A DNA stretch of 64,000 nt, taken from JAXLYX01 sp046351215. Lineage in GTDB: Bacteria; Myxococcota_A; Polyangia; Polyangiales; Houyiibacteriaceae. The notes below the pieces were generated by a model. The model did not search any database. It saw only the letters and a program-made list of their open reading frames with translations, and was not told the DNA's origin. Both the position numbers and the translations under genes were made by a program. This document shows, piece by piece, positions 16,568 to 24,611 of this stretch (positions are counted from its first letter, which is position 1; each line of letters begins with the position of its first letter). The stretch spans positions 91,540 to 155,539 of the forward strand of contig JAXLYX010000017.1 of the NCBI GenBank assembly GCA_046351215.1. The letters run 5' to 3'.

Positions 16568-17746
16568 CTACCGGAGCACCCCGGACGTGCGGGAGCGCTC
16601 CACGGCCGTGTTGTGCCCCTCGAGCGTCTCGCTGAAGGCATGGCGGCGGTTGCCGCGCGCGACGAAGTAGAGGTAGCGATGCCTCGCGGGATCGAGCACG
16701 GCCTCGAGGGCCCGGAGGCCCGGATTCGCGATCGGCCCCGGCGGCAGGCCGGAGTGGCGGTAGGTGTTGTAGCGATTCGCCTCGTCGTCGAGCATCGCCC
16801 GCGTGATGCGACCGTCGAAGCGGGCGCAGGAGGGAGCCCGCTCCGGCTCCGCGATGCAACCGTACGAGACCGTCGGATCGGCCTGCAGACGCTGGCGCGG
16901 CTGGAACGTCGTCGAACGGAGCCGGTTCAGGAAGACCCCGGCGATGATCGGCCGCTCCTCGTCGACCGCGGCCTCCTTCTCGACGATCGAGGCGAGCGTC
17001 ACGACGTCGTGGTAGCGGAAGCCGAGGTCGTGGGCGAGCGTCGACAGCGCGGCGGCGTGACGCGCACGGAGAAGCGCCGTGCGTCGACGGTGGTTCTCGA
17101 CCATGCGCCCGAGGATCGCGGCCGGGGGGAGATCGTCGCGGAGGTCGTAGGTGTCGGGGAAGAGGTAGCCCTCGAGCGAGGGCCCGGGCACGTCGAGCTC
17201 GGCCAGGGCGCCGGGCTCGCGCGCGGCGCGGAGGAAGTCCTCCTCCGAGCCGAGCTGGTACTCGGCGAGCCTCCGTGCGACGTCGCGCACGTTGTAGCCC
17301 TCGGGGATCGTGACCCGGACCTCGATGGCGCCGAGCCCGACGGCGATGCGCCGGGAGAGCTGGGCGGGCGTGAGGCCCCGCGCGAGGATCAGCGGCCCCT
17401 CCCGGAAATGCCCCTCGGCGCCGACGAGTCGGAGGTAGATCGCGAACGCGAAGGGATCCTCGACGAGGTGCTCGTTGCCGAGCACGTCCGCGACCTCGCC
17501 GGCGGAGAGACCCGGCGCGAGGGTCAGTCGCACGACCTGGCCGTGTCCTTCGCCGGGGCGGTTCGGATACACGAGGAGCAGCCAGACGACGGCCGCCGTC
17601 GCCAGGGCGACGAGCGCGAGGAGCGCGACCGAGACGCCTAGGGCGATTCGTCGGGATCGGGCGTCCCGCTCGGCGGCCTTGCCCCGCGTCGCTCGCTTCT
17701 TCGGCCGGTTCCGGGGTCCTCCCCCGCTTCTCGTTCGCGCTGCCAC
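16568..17746 (-). CDS. mltG: Endolytic murein transglycosylase MltG
   Basis: A 392-residue MltG/YceG protein that cleaves nascent glycan strands at the inner membrane and sets their length. A basic cytoplasmic tail (1-33) precedes one transmembrane segment (about 34-58). The catalytic block ASIVEKE is at 252-258, followed by QADPTVSYG and the family motif YNTYRHSGLPPGPIANPG. Its first 109 bp overlap the 3' end of ruvX in another frame; the overlap encodes only the unstructured tails of both proteins. ruvX-mltG adjacency is a common arrangement. Confidence 0.95.
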   Translation of the reverse strand: MAARTRSGGGPRNRPKKRATRGKAAERDARSRRIALGVSVALLALVALATAAVVWLLLVYPNRPGEGHGQVVRLTLAPGLSAGEVADVLGNEHLVEDPFAFAIYLRLVGAEGHFREGPLILARGLTPAQLSRRIAVGLGAIEVRVTIPEGYNVRDVARRLAEYQLGSEEDFLRAAREPGALAELDVPGPSLEGYLFPDTYDLRDDLPPAAILGRMVENHRRRTALLRARHAAALSTLAHDLGFRYHDVVTLASIVEKEAAVDEERPIIAGVFLNRLRSTTFQPRQRLQADPTVSYGCIAEPERAPSCARFDGRITRAMLDDEANRYNTYRHSGLPPGPIANPGLRALEAVLDPARHRYLYFVARGNRRHAFSETLEGHNTAVERSRTSGVLR

Positions 17747-18165
17747 TTCCGCTCGGTCCTGGCATCGAGGAAGGCCTGGAGCAAGAGGGCAGCGGCCGCC
17801 TCGTCGACGATCTTGCGACGCGCCTGCCCCTTCACCCCGAGCTCGCCGAGCGAGCGCTCCGCCTGGACCGTGGTGAGCCGTTCGTCGCGGAAGCTCGCGG
17901 GCACGCCCAGCGCCTTCGCGATGGCGCGCCCGAGCACGCGTGCGCGCCGCGCCGGCAGGCCCTCGGTCCCGTCGAGCCGCAGGGGGAGGCCGACGACGAC
18001 GCGCACGACGCCCTCGCCCGCGAGGGCCGCGCGCACGCGCTCGGCGACCTGCTCGGGCGTGCCCCTCCCCGAGACGTGCCCCCGCGGATGGGCGATCACG
18101 CCCTCCTCGTCCGAGAGCGCGAGACCGACGCGAGCCTCTCCGGGATCGATGCCGAGGTAGCGCAC
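17638..18165 (-). CDS. ruvX: Holliday junction resolvase-like RuvX/YqgF
   Basis: A 175-residue YqgF-family RNase H-fold nuclease, implicated in pre-16S rRNA 5'-end processing and formerly called a putative Holliday junction resolvase. The N-terminal catalytic strand is YLGIDPGEARVGLALSD, the central strand VVVGLPLRLDG has the conserved GLP, and the C-terminal acidic residue lies in KIVDEAAAALLLQAFLD. Typical family members are about 140 residues; here a charged tail of about 35 residues follows, encoded within the overlap with mltG. The start is GTG. It lies 10 bp downstream of the UbiB-like gene. Confidence 0.93.
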   Translation of the reverse strand: MRYLGIDPGEARVGLALSDEEGVIAHPRGHVSGRGTPEQVAERVRAALAGEGVVRVVVGLPLRLDGTEGLPARRARVLGRAIAKALGVPASFRDERLTTVQAERSLGELGVKGQARRKIVDEAAAALLLQAFLDARTERKWQREREAGEDPGTGRRSERRGARPPSGTPDPDESP

Positions 18166-18175
18166 GCGCCCCCGC

Positions 18176-19585
18176 CTACGCGCTCGCGGCGGCGGCCGCG
18201 GCCTCCTGGATGCGCTGGGCGAGCAGCGGCATCACGTAGGGGAACCCGATCTGGAACGTGTCGAGGTCGGGATCGATCTGCCCGATGAGCCAGAAGCTCA
18301 TCACCGCGGCGCGCTCCACGTAGAACCAGCCGTCCGGGTAGTGGATCGACTTCATCAGCGCTCGGAGCTCCTGCCGGGCGACCTCCGGATCCGCGAGCTT
18401 CTGGAGCTCGTTCACGTTCGCACGCATGAGCTGACCGGCCGTCTTCTCCTGGATGCGCAGGAGCTTCTCGAAGTAGGTCTTCACCGTCTTCTCGACGAGC
18501 GCCCGATCTCCGTCCGGCGCGACGAAGCCCATGTCCGAGATGCCCGCGAGGACGAGGGCGTCGTTCTGCTCGAAGAAGCCGCGGAGCACGTCGATCATGC
18601 CGTCGACGAACCGATCCTCGACCTCGCTGATCGCGCCGAAGTCGAGGATGACGATGCGCGGCTTGTCCGGCGCCTCGCCCGCCTGCACGAGGAAGTTCCC
18701 CGGATGCGGATCCGCGTGGAAGAAGCGGTGCAGGAACATCTGCTTGTAGAAGCACTCGGTCAGGCGCGTCGCGAGGGCCCGACGGTCGATGCCTCGCGCG
18801 TCGATCTCGGCGAGGTTCGTGATCTTGAAGCCCTCCATGAAGCTCATCGTGAGCACGTCGGCGGTCGAGATCTCCCGGAAGACCTTGGGGAAGAGGATGT
18901 CGTCCTCGCCCGCGAAGTTGGCCTCCATCCGCTCCATGCAGTTGGCCTCGTGCACGTAGTCGGTCTCGCGCCGGAGGAGGTCGACGAGGGCGGCGTGCAC
19001 GGTCTCGATGTTCTGGACCGGCACGAAGAGACGGTAGGCGCGGATCGCGAGGCGGATCACGCGCATGTCGACTCGGATCACGTCGCGGATGCCGGGATAG
19101 AGGACCTTCACCGCGCACTTCGTGCCGTCGGGGAGATAGGCCACGTGGACCTGACCGAGCGACGCGGCCGCGATCGGCGTCGTCTCGATGGAGCGGAAGA
19201 CGTCCTCGGGCTTCTTGCGGAGGCTCTCGATGAAGACCTCCTCGACCTCGTCGAAGGGATGCGGCGGGACCGCGTCCTGGAGCTGCTCGAGCTCCTTCGC
19301 GTAGACGGCCGGGAGGAAGCCGCCCATCACCGACAGGACCTGGCCGAGCTTGATGTACACGCCGCGGAGCCGGAGCATGCCGCGCAGGAGGCGCCGGGCG
19401 TTCCGGAGATCGATGCGGTCGCGCCGGCGGACGAGCCAGGGCGGGATCCTCTCGGTCTCGCGGCCGGAGGCGGGATCCGTCTCGATGCGACGGAAGATCT
19501 TCAGGAGCCCGAGGTGCAGGACGTAGCTCGAGAAGATCAGCCCGAAGACGAAGAGGGCGCGGACGAGGCGGATGAAGAGGCTCAT
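18176..19585 (-). CDS. ABC1/UbiB-family atypical kinase
   Basis: A 469-residue ABC1/ADCK/UbiB family protein, thought to be an atypical ATPase assisting quinone or lipid metabolism. Family hallmarks are the KxGQ helix (YIKLGQVLSVMGGFLP), an alanine-rich loop AAASLGQVHVA replacing the glycine loop, AVKVLYPG with the lysine, HADPHPGNF as the catalytic loop, and ILDFGAI as the metal-binding Asp. A hydrophobic N-terminus (LFVFGLIFSSYVLHLGLL) may anchor it. No ubiquinone or menaquinone genes are nearby, so I do not name it ubiB. It heads the unit ubiB-like, ruvX, mltG. Confidence 0.92.
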   Translation of the reverse strand: MSLFIRLVRALFVFGLIFSSYVLHLGLLKIFRRIETDPASGRETERIPPWLVRRRDRIDLRNARRLLRGMLRLRGVYIKLGQVLSVMGGFLPAVYAKELEQLQDAVPPHPFDEVEEVFIESLRKKPEDVFRSIETTPIAAASLGQVHVAYLPDGTKCAVKVLYPGIRDVIRVDMRVIRLAIRAYRLFVPVQNIETVHAALVDLLRRETDYVHEANCMERMEANFAGEDDILFPKVFREISTADVLTMSFMEGFKITNLAEIDARGIDRRALATRLTECFYKQMFLHRFFHADPHPGNFLVQAGEAPDKPRIVILDFGAISEVEDRFVDGMIDVLRGFFEQNDALVLAGISDMGFVAPDGDRALVEKTVKTYFEKLLRIQEKTAGQLMRANVNELQKLADPEVARQELRALMKSIHYPDGWFYVERAAVMSFWLIGQIDPDLDTFQIGFPYVMPLLAQRIQEAAAAAASA

Positions 19586-19601
19586 GGGGACCGGGGCGGG
19601 G

Positions 19602-19607
19602 ATCATA
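19602..19607 (-). promoter_or_regulatory. -10-like TATGAT before UbiB-like gene
   Basis: TATGAT on the minus strand, 16 nt upstream of the ATG at 19585. It is the closest match to the sigma-70 -10 consensus in the window. No clear -35 was identified. Confidence 0.45.
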
Positions 19608-19682
19608 CCCCTCGGCGGGGACGGCGACAGGGGCGATCCGCGAACTCGTCCCCGAAGGGCGTCCGCGTGTACCATCGACTCG

Positions 19683-21200
19683 ATGACCAAGAAGGTCCCC
19701 GTCTCGGTCCTGCGCGACCAGGTCACCGTCCTCCTGCAGAAGGAAAAGCTCAAGGAGGCGCTCGAGTGCTACGTGCAGCTCGAGAACGCCGAGCCGAAGG
19801 AGCCTCGCTGGCCCCATCGGAAGGGCGACCTCCTGCTCCGCATGAAGCGGCCGAAGGACGCCGTCGCGGCCTACGAGAAGGCCGTCGACATCTACGCGTC
19901 GCAGGGCTTCGTCGCGCGGGCCGCGGCCATGGCCAAGGTCATCCTCGGCCTCGACCCGAGCCGCATGGACGTGCTCGAGCGCGTCGACGGGAAGGCCGCG
20001 CTCGAGCTGCGCCAGCGCCGCGAGGGGAGCCAGGTCGCCCCGCTCCCCGCCTCGCCACCGCCCGCCGAGGCCGCACGGCCCCCCGCGCCCTACGTGGCGC
20101 GCGGCATGGACGAAGACCTCGTCCCGATGCCGCCCGAGCCCGCGGCGAGGCCGGCCGCCCGTCCTCCGACGGTGCCTCCCCTGCCGCGGCCCGAGGCCCG
20201 ACCCGAGGAGATCGCCGGCCGCGTCTCGCTGGTCTTCGATGCGCCGATGCTGCGGCCGGCCGACAACGCGGACGACGACGAGGTGCGCTTCGTCGAGCTC
20301 GAAGAAGACGAGGCGATCGAGCTCGACTTCAGCGACGTCGAGCTCGTCGACGGTCGTCCTGCGAGCGTCTCCACCTCGGCGGAGGGTCCCTCCGCGGCGG
20401 CCGTCGCGCGCATGCCTGCGGTCCCACTGCTCGCGGAGGTCCCGAAGGAAGCCCTCTCCAAGCTCCTCGGCGCCGCCGAGCTCGTCGACCTCGCGGACTC
20501 CGAGGTGCTGGTGAAGGCGGGCGAGGCCGCGGACTCGCTCTACATCCTCGCCGAGGGGACGGCCGAGGTGCTCGTGCCCGGCGTTCCGGCGGGCACGCTC
20601 ATGCTCGGCGAAGGCGAGATCGTCGGCGAGACCTGTCTCTTCCCGGGAGTGCGCCGCAAGGCCGACGTCGTCGCCCGCGGTCACCTGCTCGCGCTGAAGC
20701 TCGGACGCGAGGCCCTGCTCGACCTCGTGACGGCGCATCCGATCGTCGGCGACATCCTCTACGAGCTGCTCACGAAGCGGATCCTCGCGAACCTGCTTCG
20801 GACGCACGAGCTCTTCGCCGCCTTCGATCCGGGCACGCGCCTCGAGCTCGCGCGCCTCTTCGAGGTCCGGCGCGCGGGCCCCGGCACCCGCCTGCTCGAG
20901 GCGGGCAAGCGCTCGGACGGCATGTACGTGCCGCTGCTCGGCCTCTTCGAGGCCACGCGACCCGACGGGCGCGTCGTCGAGGTCCCGGCGGGCAGGCTGC
21001 TCGGCGAGGGAAGCCTGATGACGCGCGCTCCCTCGCAGTCCACCGTCGAGACGAAGACCGACGCGCTCGTGCTGCGCCTCTCGACGATGCGCTTCACGGA
21101 GCTCGCCTCGACCTTCCCACCGGTCCTCGCGCACCTCACGGATCTCGCCTCGCGGGACTCGCTCGAGGACGCGTTCGCGGACGACCTGCCGCGCCTCTGA
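19683..21200 (+). CDS. TPR plus double cyclic-nucleotide-binding-like domain protein
   Basis: A 505-residue cytoplasmic protein. Residues 1-110 form TPR-like helices (LKEALECYVQLENAEP, KDAVAAYEKAVDIYASQG). A Pro/Ala-rich, then strongly acidic linker spans about 115-240. Two domains with the cyclic-nucleotide-binding beta-roll fold follow (about 245-365 and 375-500); the first has LVKAGEAADSLYILAEGTAEVL and LGEGEIVGETCLFPG, the second LLEAGKRSDGMYVPLLGLFEA. The canonical phosphate-binding cassette with a conserved Arg is not clear in either, so nucleotide binding is doubtful. There is no DNA-binding domain. Probably a signalling scaffold. The GT2 gene begins 1 bp after its stop. Confidence 0.85.
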   Translation: MTKKVPVSVLRDQVTVLLQKEKLKEALECYVQLENAEPKEPRWPHRKGDLLLRMKRPKDAVAAYEKAVDIYASQGFVARAAAMAKVILGLDPSRMDVLERVDGKAALELRQRREGSQVAPLPASPPPAEAARPPAPYVARGMDEDLVPMPPEPAARPAARPPTVPPLPRPEARPEEIAGRVSLVFDAPMLRPADNADDDEVRFVELEEDEAIELDFSDVELVDGRPASVSTSAEGPSAAAVARMPAVPLLAEVPKEALSKLLGAAELVDLADSEVLVKAGEAADSLYILAEGTAEVLVPGVPAGTLMLGEGEIVGETCLFPGVRRKADVVARGHLLALKLGREALLDLVTAHPIVGDILYELLTKRILANLLRTHELFAAFDPGTRLELARLFEVRRAGPGTRLLEAGKRSDGMYVPLLGLFEATRPDGRVVEVPAGRLLGEGSLMTRAPSQSTVETKTDALVLRLSTMRFTELASTFPPVLAHLTDLASRDSLEDAFADDLPRL

Positions 21201-21201
21201 C

Positions 21202-22215
21202 GTGAGCGGCCCCGTCGTCTCGGTGCTCCTCCCGTTCCGCGACGCCGGGGCGACGATCGAGCGCGCGCTCGCGGGCCTTCTCGCCTCGGACGCCGTCTCG
21301 CTCGAGGTCGTCGCGGTCGACGACGGCTCGACGGACGCGGGGGCCTCGCTCGTGGCCCGCATCGCCGAGCGGGATCCCCGCGTGCGGCTGCTCCGCGGCG
21401 AGGCGAAGGGCATCGTCGCGGCGCTCGACCGGGCGCACGCCCACGCGCGGGGGAGCGTGCTCGTGCGCATGGACGCGGACGACGAATGCGACCCCCGGCG
21501 CATCCCGCTCCAGCTCGAGGCGCTCGAGCGCGATCGCTCGCTCGCCGCGCTCGGCACGCGCGTCGAGGCCTTCACCGACGAAGGCACGGTCGGCGAGGGC
21601 CTGGCCCGCTACGTCGCGTGGCAGAACGGCATCCTGACGCCCGACGATCACGCCCGCGAGCTCTTCGTCGAGTCCCCGATCTGCCATCCCTCGCTCGCCC
21701 TCCGTCGCGAGGCGTTCGAAGCCATCGGCGGCTACCGCGCGGGCCCCTTCCCCGAGGACTACGATCTCTTCCTGCGCCTGCATCGCGAGGGGCACCGCAT
21801 GGCGAAGCTCGACGCGGTGCTCGTGCGGTGGAGGCATCGGTCGGGGAGGCTCACGTTCGCCGATCCGCGCTACTCCTTCGACGCCTTCCGCGCGCTCAAG
21901 GTGGAGCACCTCGCGGAGCGCCTCGCCCGCGAGACACGCCCGCTCGTCGGCTGGGGCGCGGGGCGCGACGGTCGACGCATGGCCCGCGCGCTGCTCGCGG
22001 CGGGGCTCGCGCTCGATCGCTTCGTCGACATCGATCCGCGGAAGATCGGCAGGACGGCCTACGGTCGTCCGATCGTGGGGCCCGAGGGCCTCCCCGGGCC
22101 CGCGAGCGCCTTCGTCCTCGTCTGCGTCGGCTCGCGGGGGGCCCGCGCCGAGATCCGCGAGCACCTCGACGGCCGTGGGTTCCGCGAGGTCGTCGACTAC
22201 GTCTGCCTCGCCTGA
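21202..22215 (+). CDS. Family 2 glycosyltransferase with C-terminal Rossmann domain
   Basis: A 337-residue protein. Residues 1-235 are a GT-A glycosyltransferase: VVSVLLPFRDAGATIERAL, EVVAVDDGSTD, the DxD motif in VRMDADDE, a late GGYRAGPFPEDYDLFLRL and the histidine of the WRHRSGRL segment. The last 95 residues form a second unit with a GxGxxG-type loop (GWGAGRDGRRMARALLAAG), a DIDP strand and a VLVCVGSRG strand, like a PglD or CoA-binding Rossmann fold. The start is GTG one base after the preceding stop. The 3' end overlaps the convergent fusion gene by 19 bp. Acceptor unknown. Confidence 0.88.
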   Translation: MSGPVVSVLLPFRDAGATIERALAGLLASDAVSLEVVAVDDGSTDAGASLVARIAERDPRVRLLRGEAKGIVAALDRAHAHARGSVLVRMDADDECDPRRIPLQLEALERDRSLAALGTRVEAFTDEGTVGEGLARYVAWQNGILTPDDHARELFVESPICHPSLALRREAFEAIGGYRAGPFPEDYDLFLRLHREGHRMAKLDAVLVRWRHRSGRLTFADPRYSFDAFRALKVEHLAERLARETRPLVGWGAGRDGRRMARALLAAGLALDRFVDIDPRKIGRTAYGRPIVGPEGLPGPASAFVLVCVGSRGARAEIREHLDGRGFREVVDYVCLA

Positions 22216-24530
22216 GCGGCGAACGCGCGGACGAAGTCCTCCTGGACGATCGTCTCGACGGCGCGCGGCCCCCGGGCCTCGCGGACGCGGGCGATGGCCT
22301 CGTCGGGATCGAGCCCCTCGGCGACGAGGGCGAGCGCGGCGATCATGCCCGAGCGCCCGAGCCCGCCCATGCACGCGAGGACGACCGACTCGCCCGCGGC
22401 GAGCGACTCCTCGATCCGCCCGACCACGCGGGCCGCTTCGTCGAGCGTCGGAACCCTCTGATCCGGGATCGGCAGTCGCTCGACGGCGATGCCGACCGCG
22501 TCGAGCGCCTCGACGAGGTCCGGGACGCCGGCCCAGGCGAGCTCGTCGTCGGTCACGAACGTGAAGAGGCGACGGACGCCGTCGGCACGCAGCGTCGCCG
22601 CGTCCACCCGCAGCTCGCGCCCCTTGTCGGTGCGCCCCGGGCAGAGGGTGATGCCGAGTCGGCCGCGATCCGAGGGCCTCCGCACGGAGTCGACGCGGAG
22701 CGCGACGTTCCTCGCGATGCCCGCGCGCACCGCGGTGGCGAGACCCGCCGCGACGTGGAGCGCGGCCCGCTTCTGCCTCGGCGAGGCCTCGTCGAAGGAG
22801 AGCGTGTGGATCGCGTAGCGCAAGAGCGGCACGCGCAGCTGGTGGGGATCGCGATCCTCCCGGACGATCGACGCGCCCACGCTCCTTAGGCGGCGGATCG
22901 TGCGGTACGCGCGGAGCAGGGCCGGTCGCTCGATCCCTCGCGGGGTCTCCGGGAGCGGCGCGCGGAGATCGGCGACGCCGTGGAGCAGGTCGGCGAGGAA
23001 CACGGCCTCGCGGAGCGCGTCGTCGTCCTCGAGCGGCGTCATGAGGAACAGGATGTCGTTCTCGAGCTTCGCGAGGTCGCGGAGCACGTGACCGCGATGC
23101 GCGTGGAAGAAGTCGATGAGCCAGACGTTCTCGCGCGAGTCGACGAGGATGTTGGCTCCGTTGAGGTCGCCGTGCACCCAGGCCACGTAGTGGCTCTCCC
23201 CTCCGGACGGCGGGAGCGTGTCGAGCCATTCGTAGAACCTCGCCGGGTTCTCGCGCGCGGGGAGCCCGGGGAAGACGATCGTCGGCGAGGCCGCATCGAC
23301 GCCCGCGACCTCGGCGACCCGTGCGCGCACGCTCCCGGCCCAGCGTGACGAGAAGCCGTAGTAGTCGAGCAAGGGCAGTCGCTCGTATTGCGCGACGGAG
23401 TGGAAGCGTCCGAGGACGCCCTCGTAGACCTCGCCGAGGATCTCCTCGATCGCGGCGTCGGACGCTCCGCCCTCGTAGACGGACTTGAACGTGCGAACGG
23501 GCCCCGAGCCCATGGACGCGTAGGCGTAGCGGAGCGCGGCCCGATCCCCGAGGTCGGCGAAGCCGCGCACGGTCGGCGCGCTGTTGCCGAGGATCGGCTC
23601 CACCTGCTCGAACGCCACGCGTTCCTTCGCGACGAGATCGCGGGGACCGACCTTCACCACGCTCGGCGCGAGCGCATGGCCGAGCGCGTCGAAGCCCTGC
23701 GCCCGGAACACCGAGGCCCCGGAGAAGCCGCCCCCGAGCGGCTCGAGGACGACCCGGGAGACGTGGCGGTGGAGGTAGCCGACGAGCTCGCGGTCGACGC
23801 CCTTCGGGAGGGCCGAGGCGTCGGCGCACTCGAGCGCCGGCATGCTCGACGGGGGCAGCGGGACGGGCGCGACGCTCGCGCCGTCCGGCACGAGCCAGGA
23901 GGCGAAGTCCCCGACTCCGTCGAAGACTCGCACCCCGAGGATGCGCCTCAGCTGATCGAGCGCGAGGAAGTGCTGCGTGCGCGAGGCGCTCGCGGTCAGC
24001 GCGCTCGACGTCGCCACCTCCGCGAGCCCGAGGCGGGTCCGGAGCTCGTAGAGGAGGAAGGTCACCTTGGCGTCGGTCCACACGCCTACGACGCCCACGC
24101 GCAGCGGCTCGTGCGGCGCGCTCGCGGCGATGCGCGCGAGGACGTCGGGCAGGGTCGTGCCCTCGAAGTCGTTGAGCCCGATCGCGTCGACGATCACCTC
24201 GTCCTCGCGCGGCTCCCCGAACTCCCGGAACACGAGCTCCTCGCCGTGGGTGCCCGCGAGGCAGTGCGGACCGAAGGTCGCGAGGTGGTCCGCCTGCCGC
24301 GGATCGGTCGGGTCGTGGTGATCCCGCACGTGGACGATCGCGAGCCGCTCGGCGGGCTCGTTCCGGGCCCACCGCATCAGGTGGGCGAGCGGGCCGTGCT
24401 CCGGATCGGGGCCGAGGAGGCGCTCTGCCTCCTCCCGGCCGACGTGCAGCGCGTTCGGCAGCGCCTGATGGGCCTCGAGCGGCGCCACGAAATCGCGCTG
24501 GAGGCATTGCGTGAGGAGCACGGAGGGCAT
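22197..24530 (-). CDS. Three-domain fusion: inactive isochorismatase fold, kinase, tyrosine phosphatase
   Basis: A 777-residue protein. Residues 1-215 resemble an isochorismatase-family cysteine hydrolase, but the Asp-Lys-Cys triad is apparently replaced by Cys9, Ala116 and Lys155, so this domain is probably catalytically dead. Residues 255-600 are an aminoglycoside-kinase-like domain with LGGGFSGA as glycine loop, Lys293, HGDLNGAN catalytic loop (453-460) and Asp473 in LIDFF. It resembles the kinase-like domains reported as 'ternary complex associated' in bacterial conflict systems; that comparison is from memory. Residues 620-777 are a dual-specificity/CDKN3-like phosphatase with CMGGLGRSG (Cys720, Arg726). 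Function unknown; reversible phosphorylation of one target is suggested. Confidence 0.88.
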   Translation of the reverse strand: MPSVLLTQCLQRDFVAPLEAHQALPNALHVGREEAERLLGPDPEHGPLAHLMRWARNEPAERLAIVHVRDHHDPTDPRQADHLATFGPHCLAGTHGEELVFREFGEPREDEVIVDAIGLNDFEGTTLPDVLARIAASAPHEPLRVGVVGVWTDAKVTFLLYELRTRLGLAEVATSSALTASASRTQHFLALDQLRRILGVRVFDGVGDFASWLVPDGASVAPVPLPPSSMPALECADASALPKGVDRELVGYLHRHVSRVVLEPLGGGFSGASVFRAQGFDALGHALAPSVVKVGPRDLVAKERVAFEQVEPILGNSAPTVRGFADLGDRAALRYAYASMGSGPVRTFKSVYEGGASDAAIEEILGEVYEGVLGRFHSVAQYERLPLLDYYGFSSRWAGSVRARVAEVAGVDAASPTIVFPGLPARENPARFYEWLDTLPPSGGESHYVAWVHGDLNGANILVDSRENVWLIDFFHAHRGHVLRDLAKLENDILFLMTPLEDDDALREAVFLADLLHGVADLRAPLPETPRGIERPALLRAYRTIRRLRSVGASIVREDRDPHQLRVPLLRYAIHTLSFDEASPRQKRAALHVAAGLATAVRAGIARNVALRVDSVRRPSDRGRLGITLCPGRTDKGRELRVDAATLRADGVRRLFTFVTDDELAWAGVPDLVEALDAVGIAVERLPIPDQRVPTLDEAARVVGRIEESLAAGESVVLACMGGLGRSGMIAALALVAEGLDPDEAIARVREARGPRAVETIVQEDFVRAFAAQARQT

Positions 24531-24539
24531 GGCCCCCCG

Positions 24540-24545
24540 AGGGTA
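24540..24545 (-). promoter_or_regulatory. -10-like TACCCT before fusion gene
   Basis: TACCCT on the minus strand, 9 nt upstream of the ATG at 24530. The spacing suits a near-leaderless transcript. Confidence 0.4.
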
Positions 24546-24597
24546 CCCCGCGCCGGGGATGCCGAAACGGCAGGCTGGCCCTCCCGGGCCGAATCTC

Positions 24598-24603
24598 TAT
24601 ACT
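24598..24603 (+). promoter_or_regulatory. -10-like TATACT before thrC
   Basis: TATACT, five of six matches to TATAAT, ends 8 nt before the ATG of thrC. Transcription from it would start at or next to the start codon. No Shine-Dalgarno sequence is visible, consistent with a leaderless mRNA. Confidence 0.5.
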
Positions 24604-24611
24604 CGCGCCCC

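Noticed and set aside
18096..21587. 1163-residue open frame on the minus strand
   Set aside because: Antisense to the UbiB-like and cNMP-fold genes; Arg/Glu/Asp-rich composition typical of frame shadows in high-GC DNA, with no domain.
21136..24507. 1123-residue open frame on the minus strand
   Set aside because: Shifted frame across the fusion gene and the GT2 gene; arginine-rich, no motifs.
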